Below, piece by piece: positions 45,593 to 56,527 of a DNA stretch of 64,000 bases; positions within the stretch are counted from its first letter, which is position 1; the number at the start of each line of letters is the position of its first letter. The DNA comes from Tetmemena sp. SeJ-2015. Taxonomy: Eukaryota; Ciliophora; Spirotrichea; Sporadotrichida; Oxytrichidae. Made by a program: the position numbers and the translations under genes. The stretch is taken from the NCBI GenBank assembly GCA_027382625.1, contig JAJKFJ010021794.1:62001-126000 (forward strand), in the 5' to 3' direction. Below the pieces are notes generated by a model. The model saw only the letters and a list, made by a program, of their open reading frames with translations, was not told the origin of the DNA and ran no database searches.

Positions 45593-48500
45593 ATGAACAT
45601 GGACGACGATACTTGCACCAAGCAATATGATCAACTTTAGAAGCAATACAAGGCCATTAAGTAACAGCTTAAGTATTTTAAGTAACTAAAAAGTAGCTAG
45701 TTTACCCAATAATCCTAGTAAAACAGTCGCTTGCATCAATAGTCATTGACTTCAAACTCAATATTGAATCAGTTAAAGATAGATCAGTCTAAAATTTCCA
45801 AAAATTAAGGCAAAGGGGAGGCAGAATAGGAGTTCGGAACACTTGTTACTGAGCAACAGTTCTTCACATAGCATCAAATGAGTTCAGATGAAGACATGAA
45901 TGATGATTTAGGATAAGCCAATAAATCAGGCTATAGCTAGGAGGCTGATGGAGAAAGTTAGGATTAAATTTTGTATAGATGCTTATTTTCTTCATGGATG
46001 AGGATATTTTGAATACTAGGTAAGGCAAGAAACCTCTGAGGAAAAATGTAGTTTCAACTACAAATGCTAAGGTATCTCAACTTATTTATTTTATCTAGAA
46101 AATTGGCACCTAGTGGTCATTTTAAATCTATAGACTTGAAGTAGGCGACATAAAACATTCTTAAAACTGCTTTAAAGTAGTCTCAATCTCCCAACCTCAT
46201 AACTGAGATTGAAAAGTAGGACTCCACTTAAATGGACCAAACTGCTACCGAGCCTCGACGATAGCTAAGATACTTTGAGGATCAAGAGTAAAGTTAAGAC
46301 TTGGTGAACCTCAAAAGACGACTAGCTGATGAGATATCAAACATTGAAAACATCAACACCCCTCTTCAAAATTGAATTATTTATTTAATGATTTAATCTT
46401 TGCAGCTAATTTTAGAGAACTGATCTACTTGAAGATGAACAGAGAACTTAGAATAATACTCAGAAGGTTAGTAACTTCTCAAAAACTGGGAATCAAATTC
46501 TTAAGTCACAGTTGCAGATGGGTTTGAGGAAGTTATCTGAAACCAGCAGTTAGTTTTTAATTATCAATTATATGATTTATTGAGTTAGTTTGAAAACAAG
46601 CTGTATCGAAACTAATAGAATGAGAAATAAAGTAGCATGAAGGAAGGCCAACAAACCATATCATCTACAAGAGTTAATCCCCTTAAAAATGCTCTAAAAA
46701 CTGATTAAAGAAAGAAGAACACTAGAGCTGCTTCTAACTCTTATAAAATTTTATCAGTGATTGTATCTTAGGTTTCATTTGTGGGAGTTGATTCAAATGA
46801 TGAACAGAAGCATTTTAAGAAATAAGGTGGAGGACACAGAAAATAGAACCATGAAGAAAAGTCATCTAAAAGACATTAAATGCGTGATGATGAAAGTTTT
46901 TGCAGTTCATGTGAAAGAGAATAGCAGCATCACAAATATATAAATATTAATCACCTAAAATATTAAATTAAAATCACAGATAGAGCAAGTTAAAACAGTC
47001 TAGCAAGTCTAGAATAGATGACTCTAGAGAACGACCATCTATAAGTAAATATGATATCAGCAGGGCTGAGCTATCACGATATGAGAAAGACCATAGAGAT
47101 ATTTAATAAATCTATATTCAAATTTGAGATAAAGCCAAATTAAACAACGAAAGAAAGGAAAAGCATCCATAATTTATTTTAGCACTAATCTCGTCGAGAA
47201 TCCTCTAAAACAAGAGCAGATGATGAATATAAGAGTTCGAAGAAGCATAGATCCAGTTAAATTTGTCAATTATTTTATTTAGTTCGAGATAAGACTATGA
47301 AATGACGAGCACTAGAGGCAAGAACAGCACTAAGAATTATGAGTAGACTCCGAAGCAAAGAGGCAATAGTAAATCCAAGCGAAGCAAGTAAAATCAGTCC
47401 ACGATAAGTATGATGAATCCTTGGCTGCTTTATTAATTTTTATGCCTGGTTACAAGACAGGATTAGAAGCTGCGAGCATAAATTTACTCTAGCAACAACT
47501 ATCATTTTAACTTTAGAGAATTCTTTAAAGAGTTGTTATAGCTTTGGCTCAATCATTACAAGCACCCTAACTATTTTAGACTCAGATGCTCTAACCCATG
47601 TTGATTCCAAATCAAGCTGCATATCTCGGAATGAATCCTCTACTAAACCAAGCACCACTTTAACATCAGTAGTTAGTGCATACCTAGTAAGCATCCTCCC
47701 TAATAACTCCTCAACAGCCTCGAATCCAAAATCCCTCTATAATAAGTTCCTTCCCCATCAGCAAGATGCACAGCCCTACTTCTACACATGCTCCCCTCCA
47801 GCTTAGTTTGACAAAGCATGCAGCTCTGCAGTCTCAGACTAATTCAATTCAGAATCAAAAGCAGTACAATCTACCCTTGACCTCAAACTAGCCTCCTTTG
47901 TCTGCTTAAAGTTATAAAAATGCAGGCACTCACAGAACTGCTCAAAGCATAGAGCCCTAACAATTGAAATCGTTTGAGCAGCATTAGGAGCAAATAGATG
48001 CCATAGAGTCATTGATTCAACAAGCTAAAGACAAGCTGTATACCAATATAATATCAAATACAAACTAAAATTGCAAGCTTAGTTCTGGATAAAAGGACAG
48101 TACACTTACTAATCAGTCAAATTTGAATTCAACCAGACTCAAAGCAACTTAGTATAGAGATAGATAATCGACATGAATTTAGAGAAAGAAGAATATAGTT
48201 GCCAGGATGAGATTGAATCTAGAAATCCAGAAATGAATCAATTTATTAATCAGTCTATGTCAAACTCGAGATATACTCACCACCAGTCTATTCATCAGTA
48301 GCCCTAATAAAATTTAAGCTCCAGAAATAACTAGCGCTACCAGATGGAAAGCTATGAATCTAATGGATCCTAGACCAATAGATTTTAAACCAGGATTGGT
48401 CATCAAGCCTCTGAGGAAAGAATGGTATCTAGGAACCTTAGAGATGGCAAGTAAATCTTTTCAACTTCAAACTCAACTGCAAACCAAAGGAGGAGTTAAT

Positions 48501-50521
48501 ATTTTTAGTATTCACTTAATTAAAGGCTGTAAAGATAGCGAGTTCAAGATCAGGAGGAGGATTACTTGAGAGAGCAGTAGAGTTCCCGAAGCCACTTCTC
48601 TAAATTGAGAAACTAAGTGAGTACGAGCGATAGATCATCTTTGATAACTAGCTTGCCTGATTACTGCTTATTTTAATTGTTGATTACAGATAGAACTAAA
48701 ATCTGAGATAGACCTCCATCAAAGATAAATTATAAACTGTGTGTTATAATGTTCTAATTTAAAAGATCGTGAGGAAGAGAGGAACGATCACTTTAATATC
48801 GAATAAGAAGATAGATTTTATCAATAAAAGGAAGCTAGATATGAAAAAGAAAGGGATTATTAAATAATAAAGTTTATTGTTCTTTTCTTGGACTAACGAG
48901 ATTTAAAAAGAGTTCCATTTGAGAAGAGAAACGGCGATAGAAAAAATAAAGGGAAAGACAGCGCACGAGAAAGAGAAAAGCAAAAGCTGATTGAGGAAGT
49001 GGTGTGCTAATTTGTGAGAGATGATGAGCCTCTAGATTCTGGCAATCATGAAGAGGAAGTAAAGTAGATTGAAGGTGATAAAGATTAGCAAGAACTCATG
49101 CTATGGATAGACTTCGATGCATCAAAAGATAAGTCCAATATTAATTACTTTTATCACAATCGATTTCGTTTTATTTCATAAAAATAATCACATTTCATGT
49201 TTCATTAGCATTGTATATAAAATTATGATAATTTGTAGCTATGACAAATTCCATTTTTTTAGATTTAAAATGGATTCTAGCTATTAATCTATTTATATGA
49301 TAAAGCATAATAGTCTCTTTTCTAAAATAATTAAGGAATTTTAAAATATGAAGAGGAAGCAAGAAATAATGGATAAGAAAGTGTAGGGCAGGCAATCATC
49401 TCGAGAGCAATAGTATCAGCTACCTTCATCCAAAGCTTCTTCATAAAATGAGTAAACTCTGAAAAGCAAACATTAGTCTGAGTAGGAACCTTAAAGGGCG
49501 AGTGGAAAAGAGAGTGGCGGGTGGGCGATGGACTTCACTGAAAAACCCTCTTCCCCCTCTTAAATGCAATAAGCCAATTCTATTGCAGAGGCTTTTAAGA
49601 ATAGACTGCTTAAAGCCGAGTAGAAATTAAAGAAGATAGATTCAGATTTATATTATCTTTTCAGCCTCGATTTTTCACTACTGACTAGGAAGCCTTGTTT
49701 TCCAGTAAGTAGCCACTTTTTTAGTCTTTTTACTGAACTTTAGGGAAGTAGCTTTAAATCCATCCATGATTGGCATGTTTAAATCCATAAATTTCTCTAT
49801 AATTGTGGGATTTAATAAAGCAAAATTTACCTGCTTTTTTCTTCTAAAATTTTTGTAGTAATACTTGGCCGACAAGGAGCGCTTACAGCACCTAGTTTTA
49901 ACACAGATGCCAAAAGCTTCGTCCTCCTTCGTCCAGGCAAAACAGAAGCCAACTGAAAAGTTTTTGAAAAATCGGGGCTAAACTTATTATATCAATATTG
50001 ACTATTTAATTCTCTCTCTTTTTATTGATGATTAGCAAGAAGCTCCTTCAGATATTGCCAGAAAAGATCTAACAAAGGAAGAACTGCTTAAGAGGAAGAA
50101 GGATTTGCTAAAAGCTGCAAGGGAAAAAATCAAGTCCAAGAACTCTCCCACACTTGACTGCCCAAATTAAGCAAACCCTATCGAAAAACAAAGTTCTGTC
50201 ATATCAAAGCCACCATAACATCCAGGTAGCCTGTCTTCTTAAAATGTCTCAGCCCCACCACAGCAGCATTTGCTGTCTCGACTTTCATCAGGGTAGAGAG
50301 CAGAAATTACAAAGAAGGATATGCTCCGCCTCACTAGCAAAAACTATGAGCAACTGCCCGAGATTCAATAGAGGAAAAAGGATTCCTCTAAAAAGGACGA
50401 CCTACTTAAAAGGATACAGCAAGTCAAGCAGCTTGAGAATAAACGCAGATAAGCCGTTGTCTCCAAGTAAAGACAGCAATAATCATCAGTATTAGGAAGT
50501 AACTAGCCAGCTGCAAAGTGA
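45593..50521 (+). CDS. long coiled-coil protein with C-terminal ALMS-like motif
   Basis: ATG 45593 (MNMDDDTCTKQYDQLQKQYK) to TGA 50519-50521. Much is Gln/Ser/Lys-rich. Examples are SKISKNQGKGEAEQEFGTLV, LEDQEQS-type acidic runs, LVNLKRRLADEISNIENIN, SMMNPWLLYQ and DLTKEELLKRKKDLLKAARE. The end reads ITKKDMLRLTSKNYEQLPEI, then QQRKKDSSKKDDLLKRIQQV and KQLENKRRQ. The pattern NY-x-x-LPE followed by a Lys/Glu-rich helix resembles the ALMS motif of centrosomal and basal-body proteins (ALMS1, CEP295), known to target centrioles. A role at ciliate basal bodies is inference. IESs include an ATTTTG pointer near 45,975-46,010 and the segment holding the antisense response-regulator piece. Confidence 0.65.
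49678..49875 (-). CDS. response-regulator receiver-domain fragment, antisense, within a probable IES
   Basis: The minus-strand frame reads IIEKFMDLNMPIMDGFKATS. D-x-N-M-P-x-M-D-G is the signature around the phospho-acceptor aspartate of REC domains of two-component systems. Only about 20 residues are convincing and no start or end is defined. It lies antisense in the gap that interrupts the ALMS-motif gene between KLKKIDSD and ADKERLQHLV. It is likely a single MDS of a hybrid histidine kinase or response regulator scattered in this locus, or a decayed copy. Confidence 0.55.
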   Translation of the reverse strand: MSAKYYYKNFRRKKQVNFALLNPTIIEKFMDLNMPIMDGFKATSLKFSKKTKKVATYWKTRLPSQ

Positions 50522-50812
50522 ACCAATCAATTGAAGTAAAAGAGCTTTGAAAATGCAAGCAAATTAATGTAAAGTATAATAATCTGATAATAAGTGCTCC
50601 TTCATAGTTTGTAAATTTAGATTTTCCTTTAGACTAGTTTTACAAATAACTACATTTTCATTTTTAGACACCTTACAAATATTCTACTCTTCACAAACTA
50701 ATAACTAAGATATAAGTCCCAATAAAAATAAAGCATAAACTTATCTTGAATTAATTATATCTTGTTACCGCTCATAATTATCTTATACTAAACATTTTGA
50801 GGAGAAAGCCAC

Positions 50813-51975
50813 TCAACTTGGAAGTTAAACTATTGAGGAAAAGCCACAACACTCGCAAACCACGTTTATCCCAAGTTGGATATTATCATCACCCTACTTC
50901 TTTTGATCAATTACCCTCTGCATGTTCTCAGCGTGTTCTTGCTAGGTGCAGTCCATAGAAGCAATAAATATTAATATAATCAAATTGTAATAGCATCTAG
51001 TTTCTCATCGTCAAGAAGCTCACGGTAGAGCTCAGTCAAGTTTTCCAAACCAAGTTTGAGAGTCATGTCAGAGCAACCTCTTTGCTTAAAAGGAAAAAAA
51101 CTTTATAAATTTAGTAAGAAGCTACTGCATCTAGTTCATCATGTTGAAGTTGTTTCCAAACTGAGCCTCTCTTTAAAGACGGTTTCTCTCTTGCTCTATT
51201 TGCTCCCTGTGCTCGATAACTTCACTCACTAGCAAGTTCATGATCTCCTCGAGACTAAATTTAGGAGTCCCAAAGTCCAAATCATTCATTAGCACATCCA
51301 ATTATTGAATTCTATACTATGTGTATTATATTGCAGATTACATATACCTATATTTTACGACAATTTATAATTGAAAATCGATGCAGTCAGGGCGTTCACA
51401 TTTGATCCTGGTGCCGTTGACTCTGTGAACGAAGTTCTTGCAGATGGCACAAGTATAGAGGTCATTTTATTGCTCAAAGTATGCAAACACTTGCATGTCA
51501 GTTTCACTCTACAACTGTCTGTAGTAGCTCTACTCCTGGAAGTCTTCATCGTAGAGTGTAATCTGAATATGGATAAAGATCTATTATATGAGGAGAGTGT
51601 GGATGCATAGAGCTCTTGGGCTATCTCTCGTTGCAACTCAAGCTGAATCTGCTCAAACTCTTTCAAGTGAAGTTCGATTTCCTCAGCTGTCCACTCTCTT
51701 ACTTCTTCTCCAATTGCATCATCAACCATGCTCCTCACCTCTAATTACATTAGTACTTAAATTGAATCTTACTGCTTCTAGTGACTAAATGAAAGCGCCG
51801 ATTCTCAATCAGACTCTTCCTTTGGCTTTCAATCCTGTCAGCCATCTTGTCTTTCATCGACTTTTAAAATATTAAGCAGCAATCAACTAAATACCTTCAC
51901 AAAGTCAGCTGGGGTGCCTGCAGTGTTCATGAAGTTCATCCTCTGTCGCTGTTTCTCCTCTTCGTCTAACCTCAT
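50813..51975 (-). CDS. RPA-interacting protein (RPAIN)-like, zinc-binding C-terminus
   Basis: RPAIN proteins escort replication protein A into the nucleus. From ATG complement 51973-51975 (MRLDEEEKQRQRMNFMNTAG) the gene reads FVKSMKDKMADRIESQRKSL, IENRRFHLV, EREW-type VREWTAEEIELHLKEFEQIQ, LYDEDFQEQSYY and YTCAICKNF ... IKCERPDCIDF. Then come FSLEEIMNLLVSEVIEHREQ, RGCSDMTLKLGLENLTELYR and finally INVVCECCGFSSIVQLPS before TGA 50813-50815. Three Cys pairs (CAIC, CERPDC, CECC) and the LEEI...EH...C...L..LY order fit the RPAIN C-terminal zinc finger. A 33-nt GT..AG intron near 51,866-51,898 is visible. IESs near 51.58, 51.35 and 51.08 kb are inferred. The N-terminus may extend upstream. Confidence 0.75.
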
Positions 51976-52390
51976 TTTCAAACTTGGGCTGTTCTAAGAC
52001 CATTGCGGAATTATATTTAAATTACTCTACCTTTTTCATATGAAACGGTCTGAATTATGTTAGGAGAGGCATTTGAAAAAGGGTTTGAGTACACTCTACA
52101 AAATAGGTCATTAATGAGAGATATTTGTATACTGCTGTTGCTACTGAGGAGCTTGAAACTCAGTAGTCTGCTACTACTACTGCTACTCTTGAATAAAAGG
52201 GTTGGGCAGTACATTTCCTTGTGGCTAAGAAAAGCTATTCCAAACTAAGTATGAATCAGTATTTAGAGTAATTACTTTGTTGGTTCATTGTTGCAGATTA
52301 AAAAGTTATAAGTTTAATAATTTAAAGGGGAATTAGTTATAACTTTTGATAGTAGAGTTGTATGTGATTAAGTAATTATTTGTAGTCGCA
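51976..52390. other. intergenic or unresolved coding, with Ala/Thr codon run
   Basis: The plus strand can be read as TAVATEELETQQSATTTATL and KGWAVHFLVAKKSYSKLSMN, ending at TGA about 52,349, but no start or family is clear. Frames on both strands are open because of a CTA/GCT-rich repeat at 52,140-52,190. I cannot choose. Confidence 0.25.
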
Positions 52391-52399
52391 AATTATAAT

Positions 52400-52730
52400 T
52401 ATTAAGAATGCTAATGTCCAAGTTGCTTCTGCAAAGAAGCATTATAAATTCGAGAGTAGTGGTCTCTCCCTTCATGCTTTAACAACAGAGAGCCTTTTCT
52501 TAACTCTACTAAGCTTAGACCCTAAATAACTTTGAACTCACAGCGTTCTAATTCAATCTAGCTTAATAAGAGAGTGCAACTGTTGAAGAGTCAATACTCG
52601 CAATGTCTGAGGGAGAGAGTGAGCAAGTACTCGAGTGCAAGAAAAATAAGACTACTAAATTAGCTGAGAGAAAGAGAAAGAAGAGAAAGACTGGCTCTGA
52701 CAAGACCATCAGATATAGATGAGAGTTATG
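52400..52730 (+). CDS. basic coding fragment upstream of the Hikeshi-like gene
   Basis: Two frames carry protein-like stretches: ASAKKHYKFESSGLSLHALT, and AMSEGESEQVLECKKNKTT followed by KLAERKRKKRKTGSDKTIRY and TGA near 52,722. The Lys/Arg cluster resembles a nuclear localisation signal. It may be a short gene of its own or a 5' part of the next gene behind an IES. Confidence 0.35.
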
Positions 52731-53495
52731 AACTAACTGTGTCTTTGGTTCATACTCTTCACTTCATAGTGTATTTTAATCTAAAGTTTCTCAGTCTCTT
52801 GTTGATGAGATAAGTATGAATTTTAATTCACACTATCCCCAATCCAAAGTCTATAAATGTGCTATCTCTGATAATGACAAGACCATTTTAAGATTCTACG
52901 ATGGCAGGTAAGTTAAAAAGGAATAATTCATTATCCTTCAGAATTATATTTTTGATAAACTTATCTTACTGATGTAGCTTCGTTGTACTTCTCAGTTCCT
53001 CCCTATGATGGACTGGAATTCATTGGAGCTGTGGCAGACGAAAGACCAACTGATATCTTCCATACTGGCTGGGCTTTGAATCCTACAGTCAACATGCTGC
53101 CACTCAAATCATAATCTTAATTATGAATTTGATTTGCCGGAGCTGAAACTAGTAATAACAATTGAGCCTGTTGAGAAGATAGCCACTTGTATCAGAATCA
53201 AGCAGGAAACAGATCTCAATAAAGAATTTGCCAAAAAAGTTGCCATCAACCTCTTCAACTATATTCCTTTTAACTTTAATATGCTTTTATATGCAGAGTT
53301 TCAATACAGTAAGTATCAAGAAAGTATTAAATCTAACTCAACCAGAGATTAAGAACTTTTATTAAATTATGATGATAGGATGAGGGAGGGAAGAATGGAG
53401 TGCTTGTGGTGCCGATGAATGTGTTTGATAAATGGCACGACAGATTCATGAGGAGATATGATTTAGATCCTAACTTTGTATTCAAGTCTGAGTGA
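52731..53495 (+). CDS. Hikeshi (OPI10)-like Hsp70 nuclear import carrier
   Basis: Hikeshi carries Hsp70 into the nucleus during heat stress. Segments in order match the family pattern: CVFGSYSSLHSVF, TIPNPKSINVLSLIMTRPFQ, DSTMAASLYFSVPPYDGLEF, IGAVADERPTDIF, LKLVITIEPVEKIATCIRIK, KEFAKKVAINLFNYIPF, and the C-terminal VVPMNVFDKWHDRFMRRYDL, DPNF before TGA 53493-53495. A GT..AG intron (about 52,911-52,977) joins TMA to ASLYFSVPP. The start codon is unresolved; the N-terminal frame changes suggest one or two IESs. The family call rests mainly on the DST-to-PTDIF and VFDKWH...DPNF motifs. Confidence 0.75.
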
Positions 53496-53529
53496 AGAAA
53501 TTAATAAATTAGAGACCACTATTATAAAA

Positions 53530-54650
53530 TCAGAGATTCATATTCTTAAGCAGAAGAAGTTTGTAAAATATAGCTTAATTTCTTAAACTCTAACTTATAA
53601 AAGTTCTTCTCTCTTGTCTTTTGATCATTCGTTGAGTTTGAAGGGGATAAGTTCGTAGATTTCTATAGAAGAGTTAAATTATGTAAAATATATTCTTACT
53701 TTATCTGCAAATGGGGCACTTCTTATCGTTCTAGAAAACTACATGAGCACATGAGTCGCACAAGCTGACATGTCTGCAAGGCAAAGTGAGTGTATTCTTT
53801 CTATTACTGAGGCATATCACACACTCAACTGAATAAAATCACTCTCTTATTAAGATTGATGAATTAGCCTGGTCAGTTCTATTTGAGTTGAGTCCATAAG
53901 CCTCAGTGAGATCGTAGATCTTTTAGTTGATGATCATCCTTTACTTTATGATCTGAGGATGCCAGGTTTTTGAACTTGGCTGATAAGCCAGCTAAAGATA
54001 GTACAAGGACTGGTAATCGCTGAATCCACTAGGAGCAGGGTCTATTATCATTCATTATAATAGTAATAAGGAATTAGAAACTTATGAATCATCTGAGCTA
54101 TGAGAGGGAAGTAAGTCACAGTTGCCCTTGTGAAATCGTTCCCATCATACACAAAGTCCAAAAATTAATGTTTTATGATATAAAAGTTTCAAAGTCATTG
54201 AAATCAATAATCACAAGTCCAGACTAAAGAGTGTGCTTTCCTTGTCCCTCATATACTTGAGTGACAGTTTGTTTACTGGCGAAAGGAGTATTTGGAATAG
54301 GATTGTATCTTTAGTTCACCTATCTTTATAAAAACAGATTAACCAATTCAATCCTTATAGCTTAAGATAGAAGTTAATTGTGGAAGTAGAATAACTTAAT
54401 AATAGCTTCCAAATATTTCTCTGAAAGATTTTGTGAGGGGAAGTAGTAGTTTTACTACAGCATTAGTGCTAGAATACCAGTCAGGGAAATTTTAATTAAA
54501 ACATCATCCACTCTTCACTCTGATCACATTAAAAATTAATCGCCAGCCACTCCAATTTCATGAATATTAATCGACCACTTTTTAATTAAAGGTGGCAGTC
54601 ACTACCACTTAGAATAATTAAATCTAATTAAATCTCAAAATAATTATAAA
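53530..54650 (-). CDS. RING-finger E3 ligase of MGRN1/LUL type
   Basis: The C-terminal C3HC4 RING is complete: ECVICLSNRKNTLTLPCRH, then CDSCA, then KKCPICR (about 53,718-53,845). Upstream blocks are YDLTEAYGLNSNRTDQANSS and ASSDHKVKDDHQ, and before that NDFTRATVTYFPLIAQMIH and TQVYEGQGKHTLQSGLVIID. Short IESs apparently separate them. The order of a substrate-binding region, an L-x-E-x-YG motif and a C-terminal RING is that of MGRN1/LOG2 ubiquitin ligases. The N-terminus near 54.3-54.65 kb is unresolved. The RING call is secure; the subfamily is probable. Confidence 0.75.
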
Positions 54651-54655
54651 CAAAA

Positions 54656-55022
54656 ATGGAGTTAACCTTCACCTGCTCCAAGAGCTCCTTCTAACTTGCT
54701 ATTTCAGATTATCATTAACTCTGATTTCTACTATCACCCTAATGTCTATAGATTGTAAGCTATTAGGCTTAGGTAATGATCTCTTGACAGCCTTAGAAAA
54801 CATTAAGCACGCATCTGCTCTAGTGACAAGTGAAGGAGAATTCCAAAGTGCATCTTGACGAATCTACTGCTGACTGGTTCAAAGAAGAAGCGTTCAGATT
54901 CAACTATAATCATTTCGATGAGATCATAACAAGGGAAAACTTTCTCAAATTTTATAAAATTTGGCTAAAGGAAGAATCAAATCTGCTTACAAACTTCAAA
55001 GAGTCTCTGTCTAGAAAGACTT
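54656..55022 (+). CDS. small protein with EF-hand-like helix pattern
   Basis: It begins MELTFTCSKSSF, then YYHPNVYRLQAIRLR, then HLDESTADWFKEEAFRFNYN and HFDEIITRENFLKFYKIWLK. The helix, loop (N-Y-N-H-F-D-E-I) and helix arrangement resembles an EF-hand, but the acidic loop positions are not canonical, so calcium binding is doubtful. A frame change near 54,770 implies an intron or IES. The 3' end overlaps the convergent minus-strand gene, and which of the two stops first is unclear. Confidence 0.4.
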
Positions 55023-55309
55023 AGTTTTCCAGTTTGCTAACTTCCTGGGCCTATCTCTAGATCACTTAAGATCCAGCTTTACTTTGGTTGTGCTCTTGTT
55101 AAGCCTACCAAGGATCATTTACTCTAGATTCATTTTGGATTGGAAGATTCTGGTTGGTGTATACTCTATAATCACAGAATAAGTTGATGTTTAAAGATTT
55201 AAAGGATATTGATTTACCTTCCAGCTGCATTAGGGTTCTACCCTGTTTATTGTTAGAACCTTTTCATTTTTTCCATTGCCTCCTTGTTTGAACTTTCACT
55301 GCTTCCCAT
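54910..55309 (-). CDS. small Gln-rich protein with N-myristoylation-type start
   Basis: ATG complement 55307-55309: MGSSESSNKEAMEKMKRFQQ. A 52-nt GT..AG intron (about 55,166-55,217) follows. The second exon reads VYTNQNLPIQNESRVNDPWQ, AQQEHNQSKAGSQVIQRQAQ and EVSKLENQVFLDRDSLKF. An in-frame TGA is at 54910-54912, within the plus-strand gene. The MGxxxS start fits N-myristoyltransferase substrates. The family is unknown. Confidence 0.5.
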
Positions 55310-55469
55310 TTCTGTTTGTGTATTATTTTTCTTCTATCAATCATTCTAAGATTTTAAACTAGAACTTTACACATTGAAAAGACTTGGAATATGTCAATTT
55401 TTAGCTAAACCTTATAGGATGAGCATGAAATTTAATTATTTATTCATATATTTGGAGGATAGGGGCTTT

Positions 55470-56362
55470 TCATCCGTAGAAGTGACTGAGGATACGATCC
55501 TTTAGTTCCTTTCTGTCGTCATCTACATCTCCATCGAAAATACCTGGCTCTTCCAATCCAAGTTCCTCTCCCATCTCATCTTCCTCTGACTCGTCGTCAT
55601 TCTGCTCATTGAATTATAGTAAAAAGATAGATTGAGTATAGAATAGTGAATTTATGGAGGCCAAAGTTCTTAATGATTTGCTAGTCTTCCTTTATTGTTG
55701 AGAGGATAGGGTTGGTTGCGAACCTGTTCTTCTGTGTTTCATAAATCTCATCCACCTTTTAAAGGTACTTGCGTTTGTAATAATGGACATAGGGGTAGGC
55801 AGTGGCTGCTCCAAGCATTAAAGAGTAGGCAGTCTCTTTGTAAAGCTTGCTATAGAGAGGAGTCTTCATGGCGAACACCACGAAATAACCAATGCCTATA
55901 CCAATTGTCAGCTCATAATTTAAAGGAAAGCTATTCAAGAACTAATTGAAGGGTTGACTTACCAAAAATAACGGTGAACACTGGCATATAGTCAAAGCTA
56001 GTTATGTAGTCTTGTCTTGATGCTTCCAAGTCATAGAAAATGCTATTTCCTAATTTCATAGAGTCAAATAATTGGATATAATCTAAATGAGCAAGTTTTT
56101 TTAGAGTGCTGATCTAGGAAAGCAATCTTAGCATCATAGTCTATCTGAGTAGAGTTAAACTTTTTAATTATTCTCTCTCTGGTGCGTGAGAAAAAAGTTA
56201 ACTTCCACAGTGTTTTTAGCTAGCTCTAGTCTAGTCCCTTGAAATCGAAATCTATCAAAACAAAAAGCATTCATAAATTAATTTGAATGATTAATCTTTG
56301 TAGGTGCCTCTGATTGCATCTCCCTTCGCAAACATGCGATGGATGATATTTTGGTCGTCCAT
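55470..56362 (-). CDS. membrane protein with acidic C-terminus
   Basis: ATG complement 56360-56362 (MDDQNIIHRMFAKGDAIRGT). Then FDFKGLDQSQLKTLWKLTFF, YDAKIAFLDQHSK, ITSFDYMPVFTVIFG, the hydrophobic LTIGIGIGYFVVFAMKTPLY and SLMLGAATAYPYVHYY, KVDEIYETQKNRFATNPILS, and an acidic end NEQNDDESEEDEMGEELGL, ELKDRILSHFYG before TGA 55470-55472. Three or four short introns or IESs are implied, including a 33-nt GT..AG intron after MPVFTVIFG. Two TM helices look likely. It may be an organellar membrane protein, but no family is recognised. Confidence 0.65.
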
Positions 56363-56527
56363 TATCTGCCTCTAATATAATTATTATAACTCAAGTGATT
56401 AATGTAAGAAGCAAGTAATATTAATTGTTTGTAGTTCAGTTTGAATTAAATTAAACTTTAAAAACAGGGAAGAAGAAAACACAGTCTCGAAGAAATAAAT
56501 ACTTAAGAATACTTTGAAAGATAAAAG

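Noticed and set aside
32171..46264. GAGCCTCGACGAT shared by the IES at 32.17 kb and coding sequence at 46.25 kb
   Set aside because: A 13-bp match between two sites in 64 kb is expected by chance, and one copy is ordinary coding sequence.
52057..52248. Leu-rich plus frame and Ser-rich minus frame
   Set aside because: Both come from a CTA/GCT-rich repeat; neither has a start, neighbours or composition that decides in its favour.
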